A stretch of 64,000 nt of DNA from CAZENU01 sp965222125 (GTDB lineage Bacteria > Chloroflexota > Dehalococcoidia > Lucifugimonadales > CAZENU01). Positions 8,701-18,136 of the stretch are shown here, in pieces. The translations under genes were made by a program, and so were the position numbers. The stretch is taken from the NCBI GenBank assembly GCA_965222125.1, contig CBDCTC010000006.1, positions 496,001-560,000 of the forward strand, written 5' to 3'. Position 1 is the stretch's first letter; every line of letters starts with the position of its first letter. Below the pieces are notes generated by a model. It searched no databases, was not told the DNA's origin, and worked only from the letters and a program-made list of their open reading frames with translations.

Positions 8701-9062
8701 TATGCCCTCCGGTGGCACCTCTTTCTTGTGTACTCCCCAATTCTAAGGCGGAAGACAGCCTAAGAAAAGCCGCCGCTATACGCAACCCCGGGAATCGCCG
8801 CAATTGGTGTATGTGGGTGGCGAATCCGCCATCTAGCGGTTCATCCGATCGACTACATGTATCGCTGGCTCGAACCTACGCGCGACCCGGGGAAGTGTCC
8901 GGCGCCAGCCGGGACAAGGTTCGGGGGCTCGGCAATCTGCTACTATCGACGATTGTACAGTTGACATTGTGTCAAACGTCGGCGCACATTTCCCCCCGAA
9001 CGTCGACAGAGATCAGGGGCCACAAGGATGAACAACGAGGGACGAGGTAGACGAACGCAAAT
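8701..9062. other. Intergenic gap between divergent genes
   Basis: About 360 bases between the divergent DUF1800 gene and the M16 pseudogene. I see no open frame with family support, no RNA gene and no convincing terminator. It should carry both promoters, but no hexamer pair stands out. An in-frame TAG at 9048 limits how far upstream the M16 gene can start. Confidence 0.4.
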
Positions 9063-11327
9063 CTGAAGCTCGCGATAGCCGTTATCTGCATCACGCTGAT
9101 GTCGGTGGCGTTCGTAGTGTGTGGTCCCGAGCCGTCGCCCACTCCAGGCCCGCAGCCCACGGCCACCGCCGCGCCGGTAGTACTCGCTCCCACCGAAACA
9201 CCGGAGCCCACGGCCACCGCCCCGCCGGTGGTTGCCACGCCCACTGCGACCCCGGCACCTACGGCCACCGCAAGTCCGGAGCCCACGCCAACCGCGACGG
9301 CAACAGCTGCGCCCACCGCGACTCCGACGCCCACCGCAACACCGATGCCCACGGCCACCGCGACGGCAACAGCCACGCCCACCCCGACCCCGGAGCCTGC
9401 GGCCACCGCCGCGCCGGTACCTCAGCCCGACCCCGACCTGGCCTTCGATCCCTCGGTCGTCCGCGGCACCCTCGCCAACGGTCTGGTCTACTACGTCAAG
9501 CACAACCAGGAACCGCGTAACCGGGCCCAGCTATCGCTGGTGGTGAGGGCTGGGTCGGTTCTTGAAGAAGAGGACCAGCGTGGGCTGGCACACTTCGTAG
9601 AGCACATGGCGTTCAACGGGACCGAGCGCTTCGAAAAGCAGCAGATCATCGACTATCTCGAGTCGATCGGCAGCAACCTTGGCGCCGACCTGAACGCCCA
9701 GACTGGCTACGATCACACGATGTACTGGCTCGAGATTCCGACCGACGATCCAGAGATTTTCAAGACCGCGTTTCAGATTCTCAGCGACTGGGCCTACGCA
9801 GTGAGCTTCGCACCTGAAGAGGTGGAGCTGGAGCGTGATGTGGTCCTGGAAGAGTGGCGGTTAGGCCAAGGGTTCAGCTCGCGTCTTTGGGACGACCTGC
9901 TCCCACTGCTGTTTGGCTCCTCGCGCTACACCGACCGCGGCCCCATCGGCCTGACCGAGGTGATCGAAACGGCCCCCGTGGAGCGTCTGCGGGACTACTA
10001 CGAACGCTGGTACAGGCCCGACCTGATGGCCGTCATCGTCGTGGGTGACTTCGATACCGATCTGATCGAGTCCAAGGTCAAACAGCACTTTGCGCCGCCT
10101 CCGGAGGGCGAAGCCTCACAGGACCGCGCCGCCGTCGCGCCTGCCACCGATCGGCCGCGCTTCGATATCCCCGACCACGAGGCGCCGCGCGTCGTCGTGT
10201 TCACCGACCCCGAGGCGCCCGGCACTCATTTGAACTTGTACCTGAAGCTCCATCCGGACACCGGCCAGGACATGGCGGCGTTCCGGCGCATGGTGGCGCA
10301 AAGGCTCGCCTTCATGATGATCAACGCCCGCTTGACCGAGCGGGCCCAGGCAGCCGATCCCCCCTTTATCGTGGCTCAGGCGGACCGCTCGTCATGAATT
10401 GAGCCGCTGGACGTCGTGACGTTCCTGGCATGGGTCGAACAGGACGGCGTCGAGCGCGGGTTTTCGGCGTTGCTCGAGGATATTCAGCGCGTTCGACAGC
10501 ATGGCTTTACCGACTCCGAGTTGGCCCGGGCGAAGGTCAACCTGTTGAGCGCGGTCGAAAGCGTATACAAGGAACGGGACCAGCTATTCTCGGCCAATCT
10601 GGCCAGGAGTACGCGGACCACTTCCTGAGCGGGACGCCGGCTCCCGGCGTCGAGGCCGAGTGGGAGCTGTACCAGGAGCTGCTGCCGCAGGTCTCGTTGG
10701 CGGAGGTCGACGACGTGGTCTCTTCCTGGACCAGATCGGAGAATACGGTGCTCCTGGTCATGCGACCCGAAGTGGCTGGCGCCAGCTCGGACGATGAGCT
10801 GGCCGCGATGGTGCAGACTCAGCTTGCATCGGCCGGCACGCTGGACGTGGATCCCTACGTCGACGCCTTTGACGACGTCCCGCTGCTGGCTACAATCCCG
10901 ACTCCGGGGAGCATCACCGCGGAAGAGCGCATCGAGTCTATCGATGCCATGAAGTGGACACTGTCCAACGGCATTACCGTAATCGCCAAGCAGACCGACT
11001 TCCGCAATGACGAAGCGCTGTTCGGCGCCTACAGTCCGGGCGGGCACTCGCTGGTCGCCGACATTGACTATGTGTCCGCCCTGTACGCGGCTGAACTGGT
11101 AGAGGGCAGTGGCGCCGGTCTGCACGACAGCGTTACCCTGGACAAGCTTCTGGCCGGCAAGCAGGTTTCGGTGTCCCCCTATATCGAGGAGCTGTTCGAA
11201 GGCTTCAGAGGCAGCGCGTCTCCAGAGGACATGGAGACCCTCTTCCAGCTGATCACGCTGTACGCTACCGAGCCGCGGCTGGACCCGGTCTTCTTTGAAA
11301 GGTACCAGTCGGCACTGCGGAGCCTAG
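9063..11327 (+). pseudogene. M16-family zinc metalloprotease lipoprotein, 5' part of a disrupted gene
   Basis: Reading from about 9063 gives a lipoprotein signal (KLAIAVICITLMSVAFVVCG), a threonine/proline-rich linker to about residue 110, then an M16 domain with the inverted zinc motif HFVEH and the downstream EEWRLGQ glutamate. The expected start codon is CTG (9063) or has been lost, since ATG 9099 lies inside the signal. The gene is damaged: an in-frame TGA at 10395-10397, where the reading continues as IEPLDVVTFLAWVEQDG, and a frameshift near 10604. An IS1182-family element then interrupts it at 11328. M16 proteins of this size (PqqL-like) degrade peptides in the envelope; this copy cannot make a full protein. 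Confidence 0.85.
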
Positions 11328-12886
11328 CAGCCCGTCCGAGGATTATCTAACGGTGCTTGCGGGTCAGCGACAATGGATCGCGACAACTAATTGTGCCGTT
11401 GCCCCGGCCGGCCGCCAGATAGCTTTGCGAATAGCGCCGTGCTCACTACCTCGGCAAAGTTCCTGATGCGTTGGGCTGGCCCATCGACCCGTGCTTTCCT
11501 GTGCAGATTGACCCCAAAGCGGAACAGTTTGAGCAGGTTGTGGCCGGTGCAGATCAGCGACCATTCGCCGTTCACCTTCTCCAGTCCCCGCAGCAGGAAC
11601 TGCCGGAATCCACGGCCCTGCTTGATCTGGCCGAATACCGGCTCCACAGTTTGCATCCGCAAAGCGTAGCGCTGCCGACCCCGCTTGGTCTGTAACTTCC
11701 GTCGCATCCGGTCCTTGGGAGACAGATGGCTGGGTATGCGTCCTCGGGGCGCGGGTGGCACAACCCGGCCGTGGCGGGTCTGCTCCGGCGCGACGAACGG
11801 GTCCACGCCCAGAGCATAGAGCTCCTCGACTGCCTTTGCCGAGTAATAGCCAGCATCGGCGGATACTTCCCTGGGGACTGCACCGACGTTGTCGATGGTC
11901 TCCTCCATCATCACCGCAGCCTGTTGCTTATCCGAAGTCTGGTTGGTGGCCCGCGCCGCCACGATCACCTGGTGAGCGCTATCCACCACCGCCTGACAGT
12001 TGTACGCTTGCAGGAAGTCCTTTCCTCCAGGTGCGGGGATGATGCGCGACTCGGCATCGGTGAAGTTACGCTGGGCCTTGTCGTCGGGCACCCCCGGGTG
12101 CTTACCACCTTCGGCCTCGGCCCGTTCGCCAGCCGCCTGCGCCTCGGCTTCCAGCGCCGCCATGGCTTCCCGTATCTTCTCCAACCGACCCTCTCGAAAG
12201 GCCAACTCCTGCGGCAACTCATCTCCACGCTTGTCTTTGCCGTACCGCCGGTCTTCCTCATCATCCGCTGCCTGGGCCTGTCGCAACAACTCCGCTACCT
12301 CCGCCGACAACTGCGCTGCCTTCTCCTTCATCCGTTGGTAACTCATCGCCTTATGCTTCGATGCGTTGGCCTTGACCTTCGTGCCGTCCAGCGCCACGTG
12401 CCCCAGCTTCACCAGCCCCGCCTGCTGGCACAACGCCAGTACCTGTACGAACAGGCCCGACAGCGCATCCACATTATCCTTGCGAAAGTCGGAGATGGTC
12501 CGGAAGTCCGGTGTGTTGTTCGCCGCCAACACCCTGAAGGGGATGTCCTCGTGGAGACGCTGGGCGATGCGGCGTGAGGACGACACCCCCACGCAGTAAC
12601 CGTAGAGCAACACCTTGACCATCATCCGTGGATGATACGGCGGTCCGCCTCGCCGTTCCCGCTCGTAGCGAGCGGTGACCTCCGACATGTCCAACTGGTC
12701 CACCACGTCGGATATGAAGTAGGCCAGATGGTCGTCAGGCAGCCACTCCTGCAACGCCGCTGGCAACAGCAACTGCTGGTCGGGTTCGTAGGGAAGGTAG
12801 GTTTTGCTCATCAACGACTCCCCGCTACTGGACTGTACCCATCATACCCCCAAACACTCGCCAACCGTGTTTCTCGGACGGGCTGC
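11328..12886 (-). mobile_element. IS1182-family insertion sequence with 4-bp target duplication
   Basis: The ends are exact: CAGCCCGTCCGAG at 11328-11340 and its perfect reverse complement at 12874-12886. Both are flanked by CTAG (11324-11327 and 12887-12890), read as a four-base target duplication with a palindromic sequence. Deleting the element plus one CTAG restores an open M16 reading frame (ALRSLAETSSAQPDALF) across the junction. The element is 1,559 bp with one gene on the minus strand. Confidence 0.9.
11387..12814 (-). CDS. IS1182-family transposase
   Basis: A 475-residue transposase beginning MMSKTYLPYEPDQQLLLPA. It has the family's N-terminal DUF772-type segment (PPYHPRMMVKVLLYGY, SSRRIAQRL, DFRTISDFRK), a DDE domain with VALDGTKVKANASKH and the later SADAGYYSAKAVEEL, and a C-terminal VEPVFGQIKQGRGFRQFLLRG with the catalytic glutamate region. 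A charged coiled stretch lies at about residues 165-235. The frame is intact and fills the element, so it may be active. It moves its own element and inserts at short palindromic targets, here CTAG. Confidence 0.92.
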   Translation of the reverse strand: MMSKTYLPYEPDQQLLLPAALQEWLPDDHLAYFISDVVDQLDMSEVTARYERERRGGPPYHPRMMVKVLLYGYCVGVSSSRRIAQRLHEDIPFRVLAANNTPDFRTISDFRKDNVDALSGLFVQVLALCQQAGLVKLGHVALDGTKVKANASKHKAMSYQRMKEKAAQLSAEVAELLRQAQAADDEEDRRYGKDKRGDELPQELAFREGRLEKIREAMAALEAEAQAAGERAEAEGGKHPGVPDDKAQRNFTDAESRIIPAPGGKDFLQAYNCQAVVDSAHQVIVAARATNQTSDKQQAAVMMEETIDNVGAVPREVSADAGYYSAKAVEELYALGVDPFVAPEQTRHGRVVPPAPRGRIPSHLSPKDRMRRKLQTKRGRQRYALRMQTVEPVFGQIKQGRGFRQFLLRGLEKVNGEWSLICTGHNLLKLFRFGVNLHRKARVDGPAQRIRNFAEVVSTALFAKLSGGRPGQRHN

Positions 12887-13744
12887 TAGCTGAGACTAGC
12901 AGCGCTCAGCCTGACGCCCTCTTTTCCGACACCGTGAACACCGTGCTGAGCCAGGCCCACTTCCGCAGGCGTCCCCGGACCCTAGAGCTGCTGGAGGAAC
13001 TCAGCTTGGAGCGCGCCGAAGCGGTGTACGCTGACCGGTTTGCGGACTTGGGCGACGCGACCTTCCGTCTTCGTGGGCGCCTTCGACTGGGACAACCTGC
13101 GCTCGTTGGCCGCCACGTATCTGGCGAGCCTGCCGGCGACTGGCCGCGTCGAGCAGTGGCGGGATGTCGGGATCGACCCACCGATGGAGCTGGTGGACCG
13201 AGCGGTCCGCAGCGGGATAGAACCGCGCAGTACCACGGTGTTGGTGTTCGCGGGGGACATGGAGTGGAGCCGCCAGGAAGCGCTGACACGTACCGTGGCG
13301 GGAGATGCTCCAGACCCGTCTGCGCGAGCGAATACGAGAGCAGCTGGGCGGCACGTACAGCATCGGCGTTAGCGCACGTTCCATGTCTCTCCCCGACCCC
13401 GAGTACGCGGTTTATATCTTCTTCGGGAGTGCCCCGTCCCGTGTCGAAGAGCTCTTTGGGGAGGTGCTGGCTGAAGTGGAATGGCTGCGCGCCGTGGGTG
13501 AACAGAGTACCTGGACACGGCCAAGGAGCTTCTGAGTACTCCCCGTCAGGAGCAGCTTCGAGACAACGGGTTCTGGCTCAATCAGATCCAGGCTGCGACG
13601 CAGCGGGGCGAGTCGTTCACGGAGATCAACCGCTTCGACGAATGGTTGGACGCGTTGACCCTGGAGCAAGTCGCGGCCGCGGCCCGGCGCTACTTCACCG
13701 GAGACCGCTACGTGCGGGTGGTGCTCCTCCCGGAGGACGGTTAG
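12887..13744 (+). pseudogene. M16-family zinc metalloprotease, 3' part of the disrupted gene
   Basis: This continues the reading frame cut by the IS1182 element: AETSSAQPDALFSDTVNTV, then YADRFADLGDATF. Three more frameshifts follow, near 13067, 13300 and 13505, each recognisable because M16 C-terminal sequence resumes in another frame (GAFDWDNLRSLAATYLASLP; LRERIREQLGGTYSIGV; YLDTAKELLSTPRQEQLR). It ends ARRYFTGDRYVRVVLLPEDG before TAG at 13742. The R-Y pair typical of M16 C-terminal domains is present in LRERIREQLGGTYSIGV. With a nonsense codon and four frameshifts in all, decay is more than a single error, so the insertion may have hit an already dead gene or allowed the rest. Confidence 0.85.
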
Positions 13745-13869
13745 CCTCGAAGGCGCCTGTCGTCCCCGACGCTGTGCTGGCCGCTCTGCGACCACGGTGA
13801 GTGTCTGCCAGCGACGGGGCGAGCGCGGCGCGTAGCCGATTTACGCGCCGTTGAGCCGTGCGAGCTCGC

Positions 13870-13926
13870 CTACAGGGTTCCATAGCAGTCGAAGCTGAGC
13901 CATTCGAACCGGGCGACGTCGAGCAT
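13870..13926 (-). pseudogene. Remnant N-terminus of a haloacid-dehalogenase-type HAD protein
   Basis: From ATG 13926 the minus strand reads MLDVARFEWLSFDCYGTL and then a TAG. FDCYGTL is the hallmark start of type II haloacid dehalogenase-like HAD enzymes (motif I, with the nucleophilic Asp). Nothing downstream of the stop resembles the rest of the fold, so only 18 codons remain. It lies just outside the left end of an IS1380-type element. The rest of the 13745-13988 gap has no recognisable content. Identification rests on one short motif. Confidence 0.5.
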
Positions 13927-14269
13927 GGGTTTTCCTTGGTGGAGATGGCGGGTTGCGCTGACCGTAGCAGTCTTCCACCTCAGGAGCCTAAGCCCGAATC
14001 CACCGATGGACATGGATGGACGGCGTGAGGACAGTGGAAGAGGAGTGAGGGAGTTACAGGGGCGATGATCCGGGCTCGAATTCGGGTAGACGGGAGGTTG
14101 GCGGGGGGTCTGCAGGCGCTTTTGGGGGCGCCAATGGCGGTCTGCGATGGGCGCTGTGGGACAAGATGAGGACAGAGGACGCGGCAAGAGGCGCTCGCGG
14201 ACCAGGGTGGCGCGAGTTGGCGGGGACGTTCAGTTGGCCTGATGGCGGGTCAGTGGCAAACGGGCGCCG

Positions 14270-15595
14270 TCAGGTCGGGAGTGGAATGGCTCGCAATCGA
14301 GCCAGGGCGCGAGTGAACTGGGTTTCCCAAGGCCAGCCCTGTGGCAGATGCAAAGTGAGGCGGCGGGCCGAGCGGGTGAGCCGTCCGGCCAGGGAGAAGA
14401 AGCGCCGCCGGAGGGTCCTGGTGGTCACCACCCCCTCGCCCAGACCGATGCGGGCTGTCCAGCGGGCCAGGTTGTGGGCCATCACCTGGACCGCCAGCCA
14501 GGCGGCGTTGGCGGCGAAGCGGCCCGAGGGGAGATGGTTGAGTCCGACGCCGTACTTCAGGTCTCGGATGGCATTCTCGATCTCGGCGTGGCGGCGGTGG
14601 TCGGCCTCCAGTTCCAGGGTCTCCCCGTCCCGGTCGGTGATGAAGCCGTGATAGCTGTAGGTGGCGAAGAGGGCCAGTTGGGAACCGGGCGTGGGCTTCA
14701 CCCGCCGCACGATGAGCCGTACCGGCGCGGCGTCGGGCTCACTCTGGAAGGGGGTGTAGGTGATCTCGGCCACATCGGCGGCGCCGTCCATCCAGTAGGG
14801 AACCGGCGTCCAGGCATCTTCGGGTATCGCCTCGATGAGATTGTGCAGGCTTTTGTGCTGGCGGATGGTGATGGAGAAGCGCACGTCCAGCTTGCGGCAG
14901 ACGACGACCAGGGCGTGGGTGTAGAAGCCGCTGTCGGCCCGCACCGTGAGTTGTCCCCTGGCCCCGCCGTAGCGCACCCGCCCCACCGTTTCCCGCAGGA
15001 AGTGGGCGGCGCCGCGGGCGGTGTTGGCGCGGCCCTCACGCAGCCGGGCCATCAGCACGTCGCCGGTTCCGGCGGCAATGGCCAGCAGCGGGTGATAGCC
15101 CCGCTTGCCGGTATAGCCGTGGTGGCGGGCGCCCTCCTTGGCCAGTCCGTAGGTCTCGCAGATCGTCGAATCAAGGTCGATGGTGAACGGTGCGTCGCTG
15201 GGTCCGGCCCCAGCCGCCCAGGCCTGGGCCAGCAGCTCCCGGCTCACCCGGTCCAGTTGGCGGACATGGCCCCACCGGAAACTGCGCAGGAAGGTGCCCA
15301 GGGTGGAGGGCGCCTTGACCGTGCCGCCCAGGGTGCGGGCTGTCCCCCCGGTGCGCAACACATCGGCGTCGTCAATACAGTCGCCGCCAGCCAGCGCAGA
15401 CGCAACCAGGGTCATCATCTTGTCGCCCGTGTTGGCCCGGCCCGGCGCATTGCCCAGGTCGAGGCACTGCTGAACGAGTTGGGGCAGGCCGAGGCGCAGG
15501 GCGAGGGTGGCCGGAAGGATCAGCCCGGCATTGGCCACCAGGCGGTGATCGTCGAAGGCGATACGGATGCGGTCGGGGTGGTGGCGTGGTAGCAT
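14270..15595 (-). CDS. IS1380-family transposase, second subfamily
   Basis: A 441-residue DDE transposase, distinct in sequence from the copy at 4.3 kb but of the same family. It has FTIDLDSTICETYG (first aspartate), GQLTVRADSGFYTHALV (second aspartate region) and HAEIENAIRDLKYGVGLNHL (glutamate region), followed by the typical NAAWLAVQVMAHNLARW. The start at 15595 has AAAGGAG upstream, which lies inside an inverted-repeat arm. Frame intact, so possibly active. Confidence 0.9.
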   Translation of the reverse strand: MLPRHHPDRIRIAFDDHRLVANAGLILPATLALRLGLPQLVQQCLDLGNAPGRANTGDKMMTLVASALAGGDCIDDADVLRTGGTARTLGGTVKAPSTLGTFLRSFRWGHVRQLDRVSRELLAQAWAAGAGPSDAPFTIDLDSTICETYGLAKEGARHHGYTGKRGYHPLLAIAAGTGDVLMARLREGRANTARGAAHFLRETVGRVRYGGARGQLTVRADSGFYTHALVVVCRKLDVRFSITIRQHKSLHNLIEAIPEDAWTPVPYWMDGAADVAEITYTPFQSEPDAAPVRLIVRRVKPTPGSQLALFATYSYHGFITDRDGETLELEADHRRHAEIENAIRDLKYGVGLNHLPSGRFAANAAWLAVQVMAHNLARWTARIGLGEGVVTTRTLRRRFFSLAGRLTRSARRLTLHLPQGWPWETQFTRALARLRAIPLPT

Positions 15596-15600
15596 CTATT

Positions 15601-15667
15601 GGGTGCTCCTTTTCTGGGGGTGGGTTTCGTGTTTCAAAACCATTATCCCAGATTCACAGGAGCACCC
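15601..15667 (-). promoter_or_regulatory. Inverted repeat over the ribosome-binding site of the second IS1380 transposase
   Basis: GGGTGCTCC at 15601-15609 pairs perfectly with GGAGCACCC at 15659-15667 across a 49-base loop. On the minus strand the downstream arm (GGAGCACCC) contains the SD for ATG 15595, and the loop holds GGATAATGG, a good -10-like element (GATAAT). The layout copies that of the other IS1380 copies although the bases differ. Confidence 0.5.
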
Positions 15668-15720
15668 TCTTGCCGCTTCAGGACACTGACCCGACGCCCT
15701 CCTTCGGTGGATTCGAGCTT

Positions 15721-16251
15721 GGGCAGGGCTCGGGAACGGTACTGGAGTGTCCCTCTCGACGGGTGCAGACGGCTGGGCGCATCGGCGACGAAGAACGCCC
15801 CGGCCGTGCGGCCGGTTCGGAGCACGGATGTGTGAGTAACATCGACGAATCAGACTCAGCACCGCCTTGTGACACCGTTCGCGCGCCAGGTGGACGACGC
15901 TGCGCCTCTCCTCCGGGGATGACCAGAGACGAAAGGGACGATGGAACATAACGTGCCGCCAGCATTGGCATCTAATCCCGGAACTGCTGTTGGTAGCAGG
16001 TCGTCGAAGAAACCGCTGCGACATGATAGACACCGGATATGGTGCGGGGTATCGCGCCCGTTAGGGCGTCTACTATGAGTTAGGCTACCCATTGAAACCA
16101 GAAAAGACTTGAAGAAGCCATTTTAAGAAGACAACATTTGGCCAATTCCAAGGCCCTCATACGGGACAGCAAACTTTCCGTCAGGCCAGTAATTTATTGG
16201 TGCAATAGGGCCATCTCGTATAGGCTTTTAACCTTGCGGAGACAATAATAA
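15721..16251. other. Gene-poor gap with a GC drop
   Basis: About 530 bases between the IS1380 right end and purC. Several open frames cross 15.7-16.0 kb but none shows a family motif. From about 16080 the base composition turns distinctly AT-richer and stays so to about 18130, marking the left edge of a foreign-looking block. GCAATAGGGCCA at 16202-16213 recurs at 17255-17266 just past purC. Confidence 0.45.
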
Positions 16252-17241
16252 ATGGAGAACGCTATTTACACCCCAGAGGGCTACACGGATCGAATACGAC
16301 AGAAGCTCGGAAACTGCCTCATTGCGACGAATATTTCTCAAGGTGAGAAGTTCATAGGCAAAGTACGGGATCGATACGATCTTGGGGATCGTATGGTACT
16401 CATCACCACCGACCGACAGAGTGCCTTCGACCGGGTGCTGGCCGCTATCCCCTTCAAAGGGCAGGTCCTCAACATGACGAGCGCATGGTGGTTTGAACAG
16501 ACCCGCCATATTGTGCCAAATCAGGTTCTATCCATCCCCGATCCAAACGTCACAATTGCCAAACAATGTACCGTCTTCCCGATTGAGTTCGTGGTGCGTG
16601 GATACATCACCGGAACCACGAGCACCTCCCTCTGGACAGTCTACCAGAGTGGTCGGCGTCACTACTGTGGCAACGATTTGCCCGACGGCCTAATGAAAAA
16701 CCAGAAGCTCCCGACGAATTACCTCACACCGACCACCAAGGAGGAGGATCACGACCGTCCGATCAGCCCTGACGAGATCGTGTCCGAGAACTGGATGACG
16801 GCCGATGATTGGGAACAATGTAGCCGCATCGCGCAGGAACTTTTTGCTTTCGGTCAAGCCAAGGCAGCCGAGCATGGCCTAGTTCTCGTCGATACCAAAT
16901 ATGAGATGGGCCGTGACGAGAACGGTGAGATCCTTCTGATCGACGAGATCCACACCCCTGACTCTAGTCGCTACTGGATCGCCGACTCTTATCAACAGCG
17001 GATGCGGGAGGGACAGGAACCCGACAACGTCGACAAAGAATTCCTCCGGCTCTGGTTCAGGGAGAACTGCAACCCCTACGAGGATGAGGTCCTACCACCA
17101 GCACCGTATGACCTTGTAATCGAGCTCTCAAGACGCTACATCTACCTTTACGAGAAGATCACCGGTCGCTCTTTCGAGTTTCCAGAGGCGGACCAACCGA
17201 TCGAGACACGTTTGGAAAGCAACCTTGAAGGAATCACTTGA
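16252..17241 (+). CDS. purC: Phosphoribosylaminoimidazole-succinocarboxamide synthase (SAICAR synthetase)
   Basis: A 329-residue protein that joins aspartate to CAIR with ATP, a step of cytosolic purine synthesis. Visible family features: KFIGKVRDRYDLGDRMVLIT near the N-terminus, SAFDRVLAAIPFKGQVLNM, FVVRGYITGTTSTSLW, the LVDTKYEMG strand and the IDEIHTPDSSRYW signature. It is of the longer form (over 300 residues). The gene is clearly AT-richer than its neighbours and is flanked by insertion sequences, with no other pur gene nearby, so I infer horizontal acquisition. ATG 16252 follows a GGAGAC. Whether the genome has another purC cannot be seen. Confidence 0.93.
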   Translation: MENAIYTPEGYTDRIRQKLGNCLIATNISQGEKFIGKVRDRYDLGDRMVLITTDRQSAFDRVLAAIPFKGQVLNMTSAWWFEQTRHIVPNQVLSIPDPNVTIAKQCTVFPIEFVVRGYITGTTSTSLWTVYQSGRRHYCGNDLPDGLMKNQKLPTNYLTPTTKEEDHDRPISPDEIVSENWMTADDWEQCSRIAQELFAFGQAKAAEHGLVLVDTKYEMGRDENGEILLIDEIHTPDSSRYWIADSYQQRMREGQEPDNVDKEFLRLWFRENCNPYEDEVLPPAPYDLVIELSRRYIYLYEKITGRSFEFPEADQPIETRLESNLEGIT

Positions 17242-17479
17242 AGCTATACGGAGGGCAATAGGGCCAAGGTGATTCTGCTTCCACTTCAATTGACAGAAAG
17301 CCCTATCCAATAAACATGAAGTGTAGGCTGACCAGGCGCTCAACTTGACCGAGCCAGCGAAGGTTTTTTTCAAGTTTTCGCGTCGCATCGCAAACACCGT
17401 CAACTCTTCTCCGACGGTTCGTCGCCGGGGCTCGTCAAGTTAGCTTGATCGTTAAGCCGAAATTGAATCGAGCACAAAA

Positions 17480-18136
17480 GTGAAACAATACATTCTCTTT
17501 GACCATGATGGGGTTTTAGTCGAAACAGAACATTGGTATTACCTAGCAAACAAACGAGCGCTGGCATCTATCGGAATTGATCTCCCACGAGACGCATATT
17601 TGGTGAATATGGCCAATGGCGTTTCCGCGTGGGAGGCGGCACGAGTTTCAGGAATATCCGAATCTGCAATTAAACGTGGCCGAGAACTAAGAAACCGATA
17701 CTACCAGGAATACCTGATGACCGAAGACATCGCGATCGAGGGTGTCCTGAAAACACTAGCCGAACTCGCAGATACGTATAGGATGGGTATAGTTACTACA
17801 TCCAAACGAACTGACTTCGCCTTAATACACGAAAAGCGATTCATTCTAGACTATATGGAATTCTATTTAACTGTGGAGGATTACGAGCGAGCGAAACCAC
17901 ATCCCGAACCCTATCTGAGAGGACTCCAACACTTTGGTGCTACTGCCGCTGAAACGGTGGTTATTGAAGACTCGGCGAGAGGGTTGAAGTCGGCAATAGC
18001 GGCGGGTATTGACTGCATCGTGGTTGCAAACGAGTTCACTGCAGCTCACGATTTGTCCAAAGCAACTGCCAAGGTCGCTACGTTTAGGGAATTGCTATCT
18101 ACTATAAAGGGCTTAACAAGGTTGATTCTGTCGTAA
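17480..18136 (+). CDS. HAD-superfamily phosphatase (PGM/CbbY-like)
   Basis: A 218-residue HAD hydrolase. Motif I is FDHDGVLVET, with the nucleophile aspartate and a second Asp two residues on; motif II is IVTTSKR; motif III/IV is AKPHPEPYLRGL and VVIEDSARGLKSAIAAGI. The helical cap inserted after motif I marks the CbbY/beta-phosphoglucomutase group of sugar-phosphate phosphatases or mutases. Substrate unknown. It shares the low GC of purC, 238 bases upstream; that gap holds only AT-rich sequence with no gene. Its TAA stop lies within the presumed left inverted repeat of the next insertion sequence (18131-18140), so the C-terminus may have been trimmed by the insertion. Confidence 0.82.
   Translation: MKQYILFDHDGVLVETEHWYYLANKRALASIGIDLPRDAYLVNMANGVSAWEAARVSGISESAIKRGRELRNRYYQEYLMTEDIAIEGVLKTLAELADTYRMGIVTTSKRTDFALIHEKRFILDYMEFYLTVEDYERAKPHPEPYLRGLQHFGATAAETVVIEDSARGLKSAIAAGIDCIVVANEFTAAHDLSKATAKVATFRELLSTIKGLTRLILS

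Larger units (their letters stand above)
13989..15720 (-). mobile_element. IS1380-type insertion sequence, second subfamily
   Basis: Left end AAGCCCGAATCCACCGATGG (13989-14008) matches the reverse complement of the right end (15701-15720, AAGCTCGAATCCACCGAAGG) in 18 of 20 positions. The core, GCCC-AATCCACCG, resembles the ends of the other IS1380 copies in the window. One intact transposase gene on the minus strand fills most of it. No target duplication is evident. Bases 14009-14269 between the left end and the gene stop are non-coding. Confidence 0.8.

Noticed and set aside
10395..10397. TGA inside the M16 gene as a second selenocysteine codon
   Set aside because: The gene also has four frameshifts and an IS, the TGA is not at a redox position, and a Trp codon (TGG) mutation explains it better.
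17340..17390. GCGAA...TTCGC with T run as a terminator
   Set aside because: The stem is only five bases with the T run in the loop; not a convincing terminator.
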